DNA of 64,000 nt. It comes from Dyella caseinilytica (GTDB lineage: Bacteria; Pseudomonadota; Gammaproteobacteria; Xanthomonadales; Rhodanobacteraceae). Below, piece by piece: positions 10,393 to 19,467 of this stretch. The stretch is taken from positions 2,418,001-2,482,000 of the forward strand of contig NZ_CP064030.1 in assembly GCF_016865235.1 (NCBI RefSeq), in the 5' to 3' direction. A program made the position numbers and the translations under genes. The notes beneath the pieces are model-generated. The model searched no databases. It saw nothing but the letters and a program-made list of their open reading frames with translations, and was not told the origin of the DNA. Position 1 is the stretch's first letter. Every line of letters starts with the position of its first letter.

Positions 10393-10511
10393 GGGAATCG
10401 GGAATGGGGAGTCGAAAATCGGGAAAGCAAAAGCACGGCATCTTTGCGGATCTGGAAACGAAACCGGGAATCGCTTTTGACGATTCCCGATTCACTATTT
10501 CCCATTCCCGG
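10393..10511. repeat. inverted arrangement of GGGAATCGGGAAT-type repeats between guaA and guaB
   Basis: The left unit GGGAATCGGGAATGGGGA (10393-10410) and the right region 10481-10511, which contains CGATTCCCGATT and TTTCCCATTCCCGG, are inverted imperfect copies. A third partial unit, CCGGGAATCG, is at about 10464-10473. They fill the whole guaB-guaA gap. This looks like a dispersed intergenic repeat rather than a regulatory site. Confidence 0.6.
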
Positions 10512-10515
10512 CCTT

Positions 10516-11973
10516 TCAGGAATTCAACCGGTAATTCGGCGCTTCCTTCGTGATCTGGATATCGTGCGGATGCGCTTCGGTCACGCCGGCCGAGGTCACC
10601 TTGACGAACTGCGCCTTGTTGCGCACGTCATCGATGGTGGCAGCGCCCAGATAACCCATCGAAGCACGCAGGCCACCGATCAGCTGGTGAATGATGTTGC
10701 GCAGCGGACCTCGGTACGGCACACGGCCTTCGATGCCTTCCGGCACCAGCTTGTCGGCGTCGGCTTCGTCCTGGAAGTAGCGATCCTTGGAACCCAGCGC
10801 CATCGCGCCCAGCGAACCCATGCCACGGTAGCTCTTGTAGGAACGGCCCTGGAACAACTCGACCTCGCCCGGCGACTCTTCGGTACCGGCGAACATGGAG
10901 CCGAGCATCACGGTGGATGCACCAGCCGCCAGCGCCTTCGGGATATCACCCGAGTAGCGGATGCCGCCATCGGCGATCAGCGGAATTTCGTCCTTCAGCG
11001 CGGTGGCCACCATATCGATGGCAGTGATCTGCGGCACGCCCACACCCGCCACGACACGCGTAGTGCAGATGGAGCCCGGGCCAACACCCACCTTCACCGC
11101 ATCCACACCGGCATCAAGCAAGGCACGCGCAGCTTCACCGGTGACGATGTTGCCGGCGATCACCTGCACCTGCGGATAGTGTTTCTTCACCCATGCAGCA
11201 CGCTCGATGACGGCTTGCGAATGGCCGTGCGCGGTATCGACGACAATCACGTCTACGCCGGCGTCCACAAGCGCTTCGACACGCTGCTCGGTATCGCCGC
11301 CCACACCGACGGCAGCACCGACCACCAGGCGCTCATGCCTGTCCTTGGCAGCGTTCGGGTTGTCGCGGGCTTTCTGGATATCTTTGACAGTGATCAGGCC
11401 GCGCAGCTGGAAAGCGTCGTTAACGACCAACACTTTCTCGATGCGGTTTTTGTGCAGGAGCTGCAGCACTTCATCCTGGCTGGCGCCTTCACGCACGGTC
11501 ACCAGTTTGTCCTGGCGCGTCATGATGTTGCGCACCGGATCGTCATGCTTGCGTTCGAAACGCAGGTCGCGGCTGGTAACGATGCCGACCAGTTGCTCAT
11601 CTTCCACCACCGGCACGCCGGAGATGTTGTGCGCGCGCGTGAGTTTCAGCACCTCACGGATCGAGGTATGCGGACCGACGGTGATAGGGCTGCGAATCAC
11701 GCCGGCTTCGAACTTCTTCACCAGACGCACTTCGGCGGCCTGCTGATCGGCGGTCATGTTCTTGTGGATGATGCCGATGCCGCCATTCTGCGCCATGGTG
11801 ATGGCAAGACGCGCTTCGGTCACGGTGTCCATGGCAGCGGACACGATGGGGATATTCAGTCGAAGGTTCCGCGTGAGTCGCGTGGAAGTGTCCACGTCGC
11901 GCGGTAAGACTTGGGAATGGGCCGGGACGAGGTAGACGTCGTCGTAGGTGAGGGCCTCGGCGAGGATACGCAT
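10516..11973 (-). CDS. guaB: inosine-5'-monophosphate dehydrogenase
   Basis: A 485-residue enzyme oxidising IMP to XMP with NAD, the rate-limiting step of guanine nucleotide synthesis. The TIM barrel starts LTYDDVYLVPAHSQVLP; a tandem CBS pair is inserted at about 95-210 (SGVPVVEDEQLVGIVTSRDL and EKVLVVNDAFQLRGLITVKD); the catalytic loop GPGSICTTRVVAGVG carries the active-site Cys. The C-terminal flap GMGSLGAM and the RVPYRGPL region are intact. First gene of the guaBA unit. Confidence 0.98.
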   Translation of the reverse strand: MRILAEALTYDDVYLVPAHSQVLPRDVDTSTRLTRNLRLNIPIVSAAMDTVTEARLAITMAQNGGIGIIHKNMTADQQAAEVRLVKKFEAGVIRSPITVGPHTSIREVLKLTRAHNISGVPVVEDEQLVGIVTSRDLRFERKHDDPVRNIMTRQDKLVTVREGASQDEVLQLLHKNRIEKVLVVNDAFQLRGLITVKDIQKARDNPNAAKDRHERLVVGAAVGVGGDTEQRVEALVDAGVDVIVVDTAHGHSQAVIERAAWVKKHYPQVQVIAGNIVTGEAARALLDAGVDAVKVGVGPGSICTTRVVAGVGVPQITAIDMVATALKDEIPLIADGGIRYSGDIPKALAAGASTVMLGSMFAGTEESPGEVELFQGRSYKSYRGMGSLGAMALGSKDRYFQDEADADKLVPEGIEGRVPYRGPLRNIIHQLIGGLRASMGYLGAATIDDVRNKAQFVKVTSAGVTEAHPHDIQITKEAPNYRLNS

Positions 11974-12050
11974 GCGAAAAGTCTCGCTCCAAAGAGGAGA
12001 TTATACGCGGGAGCGGACCATGATGCGAATTTGCTCTTTTGCGTTTGTCT

Positions 12051-12175
12051 CCTCTCCCCTTGAGAGGAATGTGGTGAGGGGGCCAACTTGCACCGATTTC
12101 CAGCGGAGCGCGCTTCTACCAAGCTTTATCGAAAGAGTGTCGCTTGCCCCACCTCGCCCGCGGGTAAGGGAAAAA
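12051..12175. repeat. CT/GA-rich dispersed intergenic element
   Basis: The 202-bp guaB-folD gap contains a hairpin CCTCTC/GAGAGG (12051-12067) followed by GTGGTGAGGGGGCC and a second C- and G-rich tract ending in GCGGGTAAGGGAAAAA. A related segment in the opposite direction (CCCCTCACCCCAACCCC) lies at 56099-56116. No coding potential seen. Confidence 0.4.
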
Positions 12176-13030
12176 TCAAGGATCACGCGCCTCAGCCGCT
12201 TCCAACGTGTTTTCCATCAGCGTGGCCACGGTCATCGGCCCCACCCCACCCGGTACGGGTGTGATCCAGCTGGCACGCTGCGACGCCACGTCGAAATCCA
12301 CGTCACCGACCAGGCGACCATCGTCCAGGCGATTGATGCCGACGTCCACGACTACGGCACCCGGCTTGATCCAGTCGCCCTTCACCAGCCCCGGCCGGCC
12401 TACCGCCACGACCAGGATGTCGGCCTGTCGCACGTAGCTTTCCAGATCACGGGTAAAACGATGGCAGCACGTTGTGGTGCAGCCGGCGATCAACAGTTCC
12501 AGCACCAGAGGACGGCCAACGTGATTGGATACGCCCACCACCACCGCATGCTGCCCGCGTACCGGGCGATCGGTGTGGCCCAGCAAGGTCATCACACCCT
12601 TGGGCGTGCACGGCCTCAGACCAAAACGGCGCAGCGCCAGACGGCCGACGTTGACGGCTTGGAACCCGTCCACATCTTTGTTCGGATCGATGCGATCGAC
12701 TAGGGCGTCTTCGTCGATATGCTCCGGTAACGGCGACTGCACCAGGATGCCGTGCACGGCAGGGTCGGCGTTGAGCCGGTCGATCAGCGCGAACAACTCA
12801 TCCTGGGTGGTGCTGCCCGGCAGATCGTAATCGAAGGAGCGGAAACCAATCTGGTGACAGGCTTTGCGCTTGTTACGCACATAGACGGAAGACGCGGCAT
12901 CATCGCCCACCAGCACCACGGCCAGCCCGGGCTCAACCTTGCCTTGCGCCTTGCGCTCGGTTACCCGCTTGCCGATGCGGTCCAGCAGTTCCTGCGCAAT
13001 GCGTTTGCCGTCGAGGATGCGAGCGCTCAT
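12176..13030 (-). CDS. folD: bifunctional methylenetetrahydrofolate dehydrogenase / methenyltetrahydrofolate cyclohydrolase
   Basis: A 284-residue protein, the usual FolD length. Key elements: YVRNKRKACHQIGF with the catalytic Lys, the signature HGILVQSPLPEH, the substrate site DVDGFQAVNVGRL, and the Rossmann motif VVGVSNHVGRPL (usually GRSxxVGxP; here GVSNHVGRP), then PVPGGVGPMTVATLMENT. It interconverts one-carbon tetrahydrofolates with NADP. AGGAAAA before ATG 13030 fixes the start. Divergent from the acetyltransferase at 13098. Confidence 0.96.
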   Translation of the reverse strand: MSARILDGKRIAQELLDRIGKRVTERKAQGKVEPGLAVVLVGDDAASSVYVRNKRKACHQIGFRSFDYDLPGSTTQDELFALIDRLNADPAVHGILVQSPLPEHIDEDALVDRIDPNKDVDGFQAVNVGRLALRRFGLRPCTPKGVMTLLGHTDRPVRGQHAVVVGVSNHVGRPLVLELLIAGCTTTCCHRFTRDLESYVRQADILVVAVGRPGLVKGDWIKPGAVVVDVGINRLDDGRLVGDVDFDVASQRASWITPVPGGVGPMTVATLMENTLEAAEARDP

Positions 13031-13097
13031 GGGTTTTCCTGTCTTACAAAGCACGACATTATCCCGACTACCCTCTGGCCGCACAAACGCATCATCT

Positions 13098-13661
13098 ATG
13101 ACCACCCTGCTCCACCCCAGTCCCCAGGCGCTCGACACCCCACTGGTATCGCTGCGCCCCTGGCGTGAAGATGATGCGCCAGCCTTGCATGAAGCCGTAC
13201 AGGAGTCGCTGGATCAGGTGAGCCGCTGGCTGCCTTGGTGCCATGCCGGTTATGACTTGGCAGAGGCGCTCAACTGGACCACCTTGTGCAAGCAGCACTG
13301 GAACGATGGCGAGCACTACGACTTTGCGATCCTGGATGGGCACGGCCGGCTGGCCGGTGGCATGGGACTGAACGAGCTTAATGAGCGCGATCTGCGCGCC
13401 AACCTTGGATACTGGCTGCGCACCTCAGCGACGGGCCACGGTTATGCCAGCCATGCAGGACGCGCTGTAGCCATGTTCGGATTCGAGGCGCTTGGGTTGC
13501 GGCGGATCGAGATCGTCGCGGCCGTTGACAACCTGGCAAGCCAACGCTGTGCGGAACGAATCGGCGCAAAGCGCGAAGGCATCGCGCGACAGCGCATCTT
13601 TCTGCACGGGCAATCGCAAGATGCCGTGATCTACGGCTTGCTACCCGGCGATCTTGCCTAG
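13098..13661 (+). CDS. GNAT family N-acetyltransferase (RimJ/RimL-like)
   Basis: A 187-residue protein with the RimJ/RimL-type pattern: LRPWREDDAPALHEAV at the N-terminus, GGMGLNELNERDLRANLGYWL (strands 4 and 5), a acetyl-CoA site region TGHGYASHAGRA and FEALGLRRIEIVAAVDNLASQRCAERIGAKREG. Likely acetylates a protein N-terminus or a small amine; the substrate cannot be told. No Shine-Dalgarno is visible before the ATG. Its 3' end overlaps the convergent moeB-like gene by 4 bp. Confidence 0.88.
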   Translation: MTTLLHPSPQALDTPLVSLRPWREDDAPALHEAVQESLDQVSRWLPWCHAGYDLAEALNWTTLCKQHWNDGEHYDFAILDGHGRLAGGMGLNELNERDLRANLGYWLRTSATGHGYASHAGRAVAMFGFEALGLRRIEIVAAVDNLASQRCAERIGAKREGIARQRIFLHGQSQDAVIYGLLPGDLA

Positions 13662-14827
13662 CCCGCCGCCGCACACAGGCGCGCAATGTCCTCGTAGCCA
13701 TTGAATACTGCGTGTGAGCTACAACCAGGACAGGCCGGATCGCGTGGCAACCGCGTCTCGCGAAAATGCATGCCGAGCGTATCGAAGGAAAGCAGACGCC
13801 CGACTAGTGGTTCACCGATGCCGAGTATCAGCTTCAAGGCTTCCGTTGCCTGCAACAGACCGACGATGCCCGGCAACACACCCAGCACGCCAGCTTCGCT
13901 GCAATTGGGCGCATCCTCCGCAGCAGGCGGCTCGGGAAACAGGCAGCGATAGCACGGCGAATCCGCGCGGCGAGGATCGAAGACACTGACCTGTCCGGTG
14001 AAGCGCTCGACTGCGCCGTAGACCATCGGCATAGTCAAGCGGCGCGTCGCTGCCGCCAGCAAATAGCGTGCAGGAAAATTGTCCGCACCATCGATAACCA
14101 GATCGTTTCCGCTTAGCAAACGCTCGACGTTGTCCGCACGCAGACGTTCGTTGCGAAGCTCCACCTCGATGCGTGGATTGAGTGCCGCCAATGTCATACG
14201 CGCCGATTCGGTTTTCGCCATACCGACACGCGCATCAGCGTGAATCACCTGCCGGTGCAGGTTGGAGCGCTCGACGCGATCATCATCAATCAGGGTGAGT
14301 TGCCCTACGCCGGCCGCAGCCAGATACAGCGCAGCCGGCGCGCCCAAGCCGCCCGCGCCGAGCAAAACCACCTTCGCCTGACTGAGCTTGAGTTGCCCAG
14401 CTTCGCCAACTTGAGGCAGACGTAACTGGCGCGCGTAGCGTTCCGCAGCATCCGCATCGAGGCTGCCGCTGGTGATCGGCAAGCCTTCGCTTTTCCAGCG
14501 TTCATAGCCGCCTGCGACGGAAACGACATGGCGATAGCCCATGCGTTGCAACGCTTCGGCCGCAAGCAGCGAACGCCTGCCGCTGGCGCACAAGGCAAGG
14601 ATGGGACGGTCGCGGTTGGGCTCGTTGTCTTCGATGCGCAGCTCGAGGAAGCCGCGGGACAGGCCCAAGGCGCCTGCTGGTAACCCCGCGGCGCGTTCGT
14701 TGTCCTCGCGCACGTCGATCAGGAGCGCGCCTTGCGCCTGCTGGGCAAAGGCCTCGGCAGGAGAGATTTCGGCTACGCGCTGGCGGAGGGTGGCCAGCCA
14801 GGCATCACGATTGAGGGGCGTGTTCAT
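13658..14827 (-). CDS. moeB: rhodanese-MoeB/ThiF fusion (molybdopterin-synthase adenylyltransferase)
   Basis: A 389-residue fusion. Residues about 15-118 form a rhodanese domain with the active Cys80 in LCASGRRS; residues about 125-389 are an E1-like MoeB/ThiF domain with the ATP loop GAGGLGAP (158-165) and two zinc CxxC pairs (CYRC and CPGC). It should adenylate the C-terminal Gly of a small sulfur carrier (MoaD or ThiS) and may pass sulfur from the rhodanese Cys. In eukaryotic MOCS3 the rhodanese is C-terminal; here it is N-terminal. No other moa or thi gene is close, so MoaD versus ThiS cannot be decided. Confidence 0.88.
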   Translation of the reverse strand: MNTPLNRDAWLATLRQRVAEISPAEAFAQQAQGALLIDVREDNERAAGLPAGALGLSRGFLELRIEDNEPNRDRPILALCASGRRSLLAAEALQRMGYRHVVSVAGGYERWKSEGLPITSGSLDADAAERYARQLRLPQVGEAGQLKLSQAKVVLLGAGGLGAPAALYLAAAGVGQLTLIDDDRVERSNLHRQVIHADARVGMAKTESARMTLAALNPRIEVELRNERLRADNVERLLSGNDLVIDGADNFPARYLLAAATRRLTMPMVYGAVERFTGQVSVFDPRRADSPCYRCLFPEPPAAEDAPNCSEAGVLGVLPGIVGLLQATEALKLILGIGEPLVGRLLSFDTLGMHFRETRLPRDPACPGCSSHAVFNGYEDIARLCAAAG

Positions 14828-14900
14828 GAAGCTAGTTTAGCTCGCTGAAGACCGTCGCCTACGCAGCCCAGGTAAACAGCAATGGGGAGTGTTTCTGCGG

Positions 14901-14928
14901 CGTCTTTCCGGCTGTCGCCGGAATGACG
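14901..14928. repeat. REP-like palindrome
   Basis: CGTCTTTCCGGC-tgtc-GCCGGAATGACG, a 12-bp stem with one mismatch, lies between moeB and der. It is the same class as the copy at 38552-38579. Confidence 0.6.
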
Positions 14929-14996
14929 CTGAGTAGAAAACGGGTCTACCGACCAAGCTGAAGCCCATTGCCAAGTAGCAAAGACAACCTCAGCGC

Positions 14997-16394
14997 TTAC
15001 TTACGCCGCTTCATCTCACGAATCATCCGCTGCCGCTTGCGCTGCTGTGCTTCAGTCAGCACGTTCCTCTTGCCCGCAAAGGGATTCTCACCTTCGCGGA
15101 ATTCAATGCGAACCGGCGTACCTTCCAGCTTGTAACGCTGACGGAAGAAGTTTTCCAGGTAGCGCCGGTAAGCCGGCGCAATGTGCTTGGTGCGGCTGCC
15201 GTGAATCACGATAGTGGGCGGATTGCTACCACCCGGATGGGCGAAGCGCAGCTTCGGCGCATGGCCGCGTACCAGCGGAGGCTGATAGCTTTCGTAGGCC
15301 CGCTCAAGTGTGCGGGTGAGGTCGGACGTGCCGAGTTCGCGCATGGCTGCGGTATGCGCCCGCACGATGGCCCGCATCAGTTCGCGCATGCCTGAGCCGT
15401 GCAAGGCGGAAATGAAAACGTGCTTGGCCCAGTCGACAAAAACCAGCCTGCGTTCAAGTGCTCGCTGGCATTGCTCGCGCTGGTAAGTGTCCATGCCATC
15501 CCACTTGTTGATGGCAATCACCAGCGCTCTGCCCTCGTCGATGGCATGACCGATGAGGGTGAGGTCCTGGTCCGCGAGATTTTCGCGCGCGTCGATCATC
15601 ACTACGACCACTTGTGCCGCGGCGATCGACTGCAGCGTCTTGATGACACTGAACTTCTCGATACCTTCTTCGACACGTGCCTTGCGGCGTACGCCGGCGG
15701 TATCGATCAGGGTGTAACGCTTGCCGTCGCGTTCCAGCGGCACGCGGATCGGATCACGCGTCGTTCCGGCGACATCCGAAACGATCAGGCGATCTTCGCC
15801 AAGCAGGCGATTGATCAAGGTCGATTTACCAGCATTCGGACGGCCGACGATGGCGACGCGGATGCTGCCATCGTCTTCCGGCACCAGCTCTTCATGCACG
15901 TCTTCCGGCAACAGCGGCAGAACGACAGCGATCAGGTCTTCCGTCCCACGGTTGTGGGCGGCAGAGAGCGGCAAGGTCTGGGCGATGCCGAAGACGGCGA
16001 ATTCCGCCAGCGCATTCTGCTCATCCAGACCATCGGTCTTGTTGACGGCCGCGATGATAGGTTTTCCGCTGCGGCGCAGCTCGTTGAGGATGGTGCGATC
16101 CTGCGGCAAAAGACCATCGCGCGCATCCACCACGAACACCAGCACCTGCGCTTCGTCGATGGCGAGGCGAACCTGCTGCGCGGTAAGTGCATCGAGGCCT
16201 TCGTCGACACCGGATAAACCTCCGGTATCGACCACCACGAAAGGACGCTCGCCAGTACGGCATACACCGTAATGGCGATCACGGGTGACGCCCGGCATAT
16301 CAGCCACCAGGGCATCACGGCTACGCGTCAGCGCATTGAAAAGGGTCGATTTACCGACGTTGGGACGACCGACCAGGGCGATGACGGGAAGCAC
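14997..16394 (-). CDS. der: ribosome-biogenesis GTPase Der (EngA)
   Basis: A 465-residue protein with two tandem G domains: GRPNVGKST at 9-17 with DTGG (57-60) and NKTD (118-121), and GRPNAGKST at 184-192 with DTAGVRRKARVEEG and NKWD, followed by a C-terminal KH-like domain. It acts in 50S subunit maturation. The basic tail AQQRKRQRMIREMKRRK is typical. Last gene of the yfgM-bamB-der unit, 18 bp after bamB. Confidence 0.97.
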   Translation of the reverse strand: MLPVIALVGRPNVGKSTLFNALTRSRDALVADMPGVTRDRHYGVCRTGERPFVVVDTGGLSGVDEGLDALTAQQVRLAIDEAQVLVFVVDARDGLLPQDRTILNELRRSGKPIIAAVNKTDGLDEQNALAEFAVFGIAQTLPLSAAHNRGTEDLIAVVLPLLPEDVHEELVPEDDGSIRVAIVGRPNAGKSTLINRLLGEDRLIVSDVAGTTRDPIRVPLERDGKRYTLIDTAGVRRKARVEEGIEKFSVIKTLQSIAAAQVVVVMIDARENLADQDLTLIGHAIDEGRALVIAINKWDGMDTYQREQCQRALERRLVFVDWAKHVFISALHGSGMRELMRAIVRAHTAAMRELGTSDLTRTLERAYESYQPPLVRGHAPKLRFAHPGGSNPPTIVIHGSRTKHIAPAYRRYLENFFRQRYKLEGTPVRIEFREGENPFAGKRNVLTEAQQRKRQRMIREMKRRK

Positions 16395-16412
16395 GACTCA
16401 TAGTTCCCGGTA

Positions 16413-17612
16413 TTACTTGCCGCCGAGGCGATAAGCCGCGACATGGCCTTGCACATCTTCGACGTACACCAGATCACCGGCAACCACCGGCTCCGCGCGA
16501 ATCGCCTTCTTGGAAAGACGCTGACGACCAGCCAAAGCACCGTCGCCAACCTGCAGCCAATGCACGTAGCCTTCGATATCGCCGACCACCACGTAATCGC
16601 CCTGAACCGCCGGTGCGGTCACCCAGCGATACTTGAGGTTTTCGTTCTTCCACATGTCAGCGCCGCTGCTCTTGTCGAACGCCCAGACCTGCGAATCGAT
16701 ATTGGCACCGAACAGACTGTTGCCGCTGATCGCCAGGGAGGTATAGGTGGAGAACGGACGCTGCCACAACGGACGACCGCTGGGGCCATCAATAGCGGTG
16801 AGGTTGCCGTGATAGGCCGACGCATAGAGCGTGCTGCCGTCGAGCAATACGGTGCCGTCGGCATCGTTCATGCGCTCAATGTCAGTACGGCCTTCGCCGC
16901 TGGCCAGCTTCTGTTCCCACAACTTGTCGCCGTTATCCAGGCGCAGTGCCGTGAGCTTGCCGTCGTCGCTGCCAAAGAAGACCACGCCATTGGCCACCAG
17001 CAGCGGACCATTACCGCGCAGGCTGAGCAAGGGCACGTTACCTTGGTCGTTCACCCAGCGGCGCTCGCCGGTGTTGCTGTCCAGGCCATACACGCGACCG
17101 TCCTGCGTACGCACGATGGTAAGCGCACCGGCGACGGTCGGGGAGTCGATCACTTCCGACGGCAGCGTGCTATCCCAGCGCTGGCTGCCATCTTTCACGT
17201 TCAAACCGTAGACGTGGCCGTTGAGGGTGCCGATCACGAGCAGATCGCCGGACACGGCCGGGCCACCGGAATAGAAAGCATCCTTACGCTTCTTATCGCC
17301 CCAGCCGAACCAGCCTTTGACGCGTGTCTTGTTTTCCCAGATGGTCTTGCCGGTGGCCGCATCGTAGGCGCCGATCACACCATCGGTACTGGCCGCATAC
17401 AGCACGCCACCGACCACAGTCGGCTCCATGCGCACGCCGCTTTCGCCAGCGCCATGCCCTACACGGATCTTCCACACCTGCGTCGTCTGGACGGTGGGTT
17501 TGAAATTCTTGTCCAGCGGAGTCGGCGGCTGGATGTTTTCTTTTTTGAAGGAATGACAGCCTGCGAGAGCTACCAGCGAAGCGGTCAATACGATCAGCCC
17601 AAAACGTTTCAT
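16413..17612 (-). CDS. bamB: outer-membrane assembly lipoprotein BamB
   Basis: A 399-residue lipoprotein: signal with lipobox LAGC (Cys19), then an eight-bladed PQQ-like propeller. Blade motifs such as VYGLNVKDGSQRWDSTL, VYGLDSNTGERRW and LTALRLDNGDKLWEQKL recur. It is the scaffold lipoprotein of the BAM complex at the periplasmic face of the outer membrane. Start and stop overlap its neighbours in the yfgM-bamB-der order, as in E. coli. Confidence 0.95.
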   Translation of the reverse strand: MKRFGLIVLTASLVALAGCHSFKKENIQPPTPLDKNFKPTVQTTQVWKIRVGHGAGESGVRMEPTVVGGVLYAASTDGVIGAYDAATGKTIWENKTRVKGWFGWGDKKRKDAFYSGGPAVSGDLLVIGTLNGHVYGLNVKDGSQRWDSTLPSEVIDSPTVAGALTIVRTQDGRVYGLDSNTGERRWVNDQGNVPLLSLRGNGPLLVANGVVFFGSDDGKLTALRLDNGDKLWEQKLASGEGRTDIERMNDADGTVLLDGSTLYASAYHGNLTAIDGPSGRPLWQRPFSTYTSLAISGNSLFGANIDSQVWAFDKSSGADMWKNENLKYRWVTAPAVQGDYVVVGDIEGYVHWLQVGDGALAGRQRLSKKAIRAEPVVAGDLVYVEDVQGHVAAYRLGGK

Positions 17613-18253
17613 GCACCCTGCTTCCCGGCCGTGGCCAGATCGTCGATTTTCAATTGCACTTCATTGCCCTGCTGCACATTCGGGCCCATGGCTTTCACGG
17701 CCGCCTGATATGCCTTGAGAGCATCATCGCGCCGTCCTAGCTTGACCAGTGCATCACCGCGTAGTTCCTGGCTGACGATGGCATAGCTGTCGGCCGGCAT
17801 GCGATCCAGTGCGCTCAGCGCATCCTGGGCACTGCCCTTGGCCAGCTGTACGTGCGCCATGCGCAGATCCACCAGCGCCTTGAGTTCCGGACTGGGCGCA
17901 TGCTGTTCGGCCCACGAGAGCGATTCCAGCGCCTTGTCGTACTGCTTGGCTTCAACCTGGTGACGCGCGCGATCGCTGACAGCGAACATCGCGTAAGGCG
18001 TGTCGGCGTAGCTGTTCATCAATTCCTGGACCAGCACGTCGCTGGCATTGCCGCTATCGATCACCGATTGCAATTGCTGGTACAGACCTGAAGCGGCCAG
18101 TTGATGCGAAGCCCGATGATTGCGCCACTGCTGGTAGCCGAAGATAGCAATCAGGCCGATGACGACACCCACAGCGATCGACAGGCCATTCTGCCGCAGC
18201 CACTTTTGTACGCGTTCGCTCTGTTCGTAGTCGTCGTATGCATCAAATGCCAT
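17609..18253 (-). CDS. yfgM: YfgM family tetratricopeptide protein (SecYEG ancillary subunit)
   Basis: A 214-residue inner-membrane protein: short cytoplasmic N-terminus (MAFDAYDDYEQSERVQKWLRQ), one membrane helix at about 22-43 (LSIAVGVVIGLIAIFGYQQW), then periplasmic TPR-like helices, matching the YfgM/DUF2133 family that joins the Sec translocon to periplasmic chaperones. The start at 18253 is chosen on the conserved YDDYEQ opening. It overlaps the bamB start by 4 bp (translational coupling). It has its own upstream gap of 173 bp, unlike E. coli where hisS precedes it. Confidence 0.93.
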   Translation of the reverse strand: MAFDAYDDYEQSERVQKWLRQNGLSIAVGVVIGLIAIFGYQQWRNHRASHQLAASGLYQQLQSVIDSGNASDVLVQELMNSYADTPYAMFAVSDRARHQVEAKQYDKALESLSWAEQHAPSPELKALVDLRMAHVQLAKGSAQDALSALDRMPADSYAIVSQELRGDALVKLGRRDDALKAYQAAVKAMGPNVQQGNEVQLKIDDLATAGKQGA

Positions 18254-18388
18254 GCAATCACCGTGTCGCAAGCGACGCCCTAAGGCGCCAGAAAAGGTGT
18301 TCTTGGAGCTACCGCGACCCGGCGGCAGCCGGCATTGCCCGCCCTGCCGGCGGACAATGCGCAAGCATAACCGATCAAGGATGACCGA

Positions 18389-18415
18389 GGGGGCTGCGGC
18401 GGCGGCCCAGCCCCC
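18389..18415 (-). terminator. GC-rich hairpin after rodZ
   Basis: GGGGGCTG / CAGCCCCC with an 11-nt loop begins 12 bp past the rodZ stop. No U-tract follows on the minus strand, so it may only pause or protect the transcript. It separates ndk-rlmN-pilF-rodZ from yfgM-bamB-der. Confidence 0.45.
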
Positions 18416-18426
18416 TGCGCTTCAGA

Positions 18427-19467
18427 TCAGGCGCCCGCCGGTGCGGCCTTGCCGTCCTGGACGTCGACGCGGAAGTGCGCCACGTTGGCATGGCGGTACG
18501 GGTCCAACGTTACCGGCTGACCGTCGATGCTGACCTGTGCGCCAGCCGCGTTGCCGATGCGCACCTCGATCGGTTGGTCGCTGCGATAGGTCTTGGCAGT
18601 GCCTGCAGGCAGCAAGCCATACTCCAGGCGCGAGCCATCCTTGCCGATCACTTCCACCCAACTGCTATTGGGCAGGTTGAGCGTAAGGCTGTGACTACCG
18701 CTACCCACTGTGGCGGCATCGGCCGCATTGGCGGGTGCTGGCGTGGCGTTCGCATCACTATCCAGATTCGGCACCGGCACCATCGAAGCCAGCAGTGGTT
18801 GTTGCTCCACAGCGCGCGCCGCCGATTCGGCAGAAGCCGGGGCCGGATTGCTCGCCTGTGCCAGTCCCGCCACATTGCTCGCCAGCGCTTTGGCTGCACT
18901 ACCGGAAGCTGCCGGTGCGGGCGGAGGCGCATCCTGCTGAGCGACGGGCGCGGCATCCAGCGGAGCGAGATGGCTCATGTCATGGGTCAGCGTGCCGCGC
19001 ATGCCGAGCCATACCGTCGGCACCGCAATCACCAGCGTCAGCACCACATAGGTGGCCGCCGTGGCGTAGCGATCGAGTAGATAACGCGAATGCGACACGC
19101 CGCCGGTTGCCACCAGCGGCGGCTGGCTCGGCTTCAAGCGGCTGATGGCGAGTTCGATTTCAGCGTCATCGATCTCCAGATAACGCGCGTACTTGCGGAT
19201 GTAGCCGCCGAGATAGACCTGGTAGTCGCCATCGAACTCGTTGTTCTCGAGTTCGCGCAGCACACGCACCGGCAAACGCAAGGCGTGACCGCAGGTCTCA
19301 AGGTCCAGTCCACGCGCCTCGCGTACTGCGCGCAAACGCGAACCAAAACCAGATGCTTCGTTGAAGCGGAATTCGGCAGCGTTCTCATCCATGTTCACTG
19401 CCGTCGTGGCGGGTGCACTGGAGGTCGTTTCCTCCTGCCCGGCCGGATTGGACTGCTCGGAAATCAT
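18427..19467 (-). CDS. rodZ: cell-shape protein RodZ (cytoskeleton-binding, HTH plus DUF4115)
   Basis: A 346-residue bitopic protein: an N-terminal Cro-type HTH (about 40-110, FGSRLRAVREARGLDLETCGHALRLPVRVLRELENNEF), a membrane helix at about 138-157 (TYVVLTLVIAVPTVWLGM), an Ala/Pro-rich linker and a C-terminal DUF4115 domain (LNLPNSSWVEVIGKDGSRLEYGLL). RodZ links MreB to the elongasome. The gene overlaps the pilF stop by 4 bp and is the last gene of its unit. Confidence 0.93.
   Translation of the reverse strand: MISEQSNPAGQEETTSSAPATTAVNMDENAAEFRFNEASGFGSRLRAVREARGLDLETCGHALRLPVRVLRELENNEFDGDYQVYLGGYIRKYARYLEIDDAEIELAISRLKPSQPPLVATGGVSHSRYLLDRYATAATYVVLTLVIAVPTVWLGMRGTLTHDMSHLAPLDAAPVAQQDAPPPAPAASGSAAKALASNVAGLAQASNPAPASAESAARAVEQQPLLASMVPVPNLDSDANATPAPANAADAATVGSGSHSLTLNLPNSSWVEVIGKDGSRLEYGLLPAGTAKTYRSDQPIEVRIGNAAGAQVSIDGQPVTLDPYRHANVAHFRVDVQDGKAAPAGA

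Noticed and set aside
16443..17708. 421-residue plus-strand frame across bamB
   Set aside because: Antisense to bamB and yfgM with no recognisable domain.
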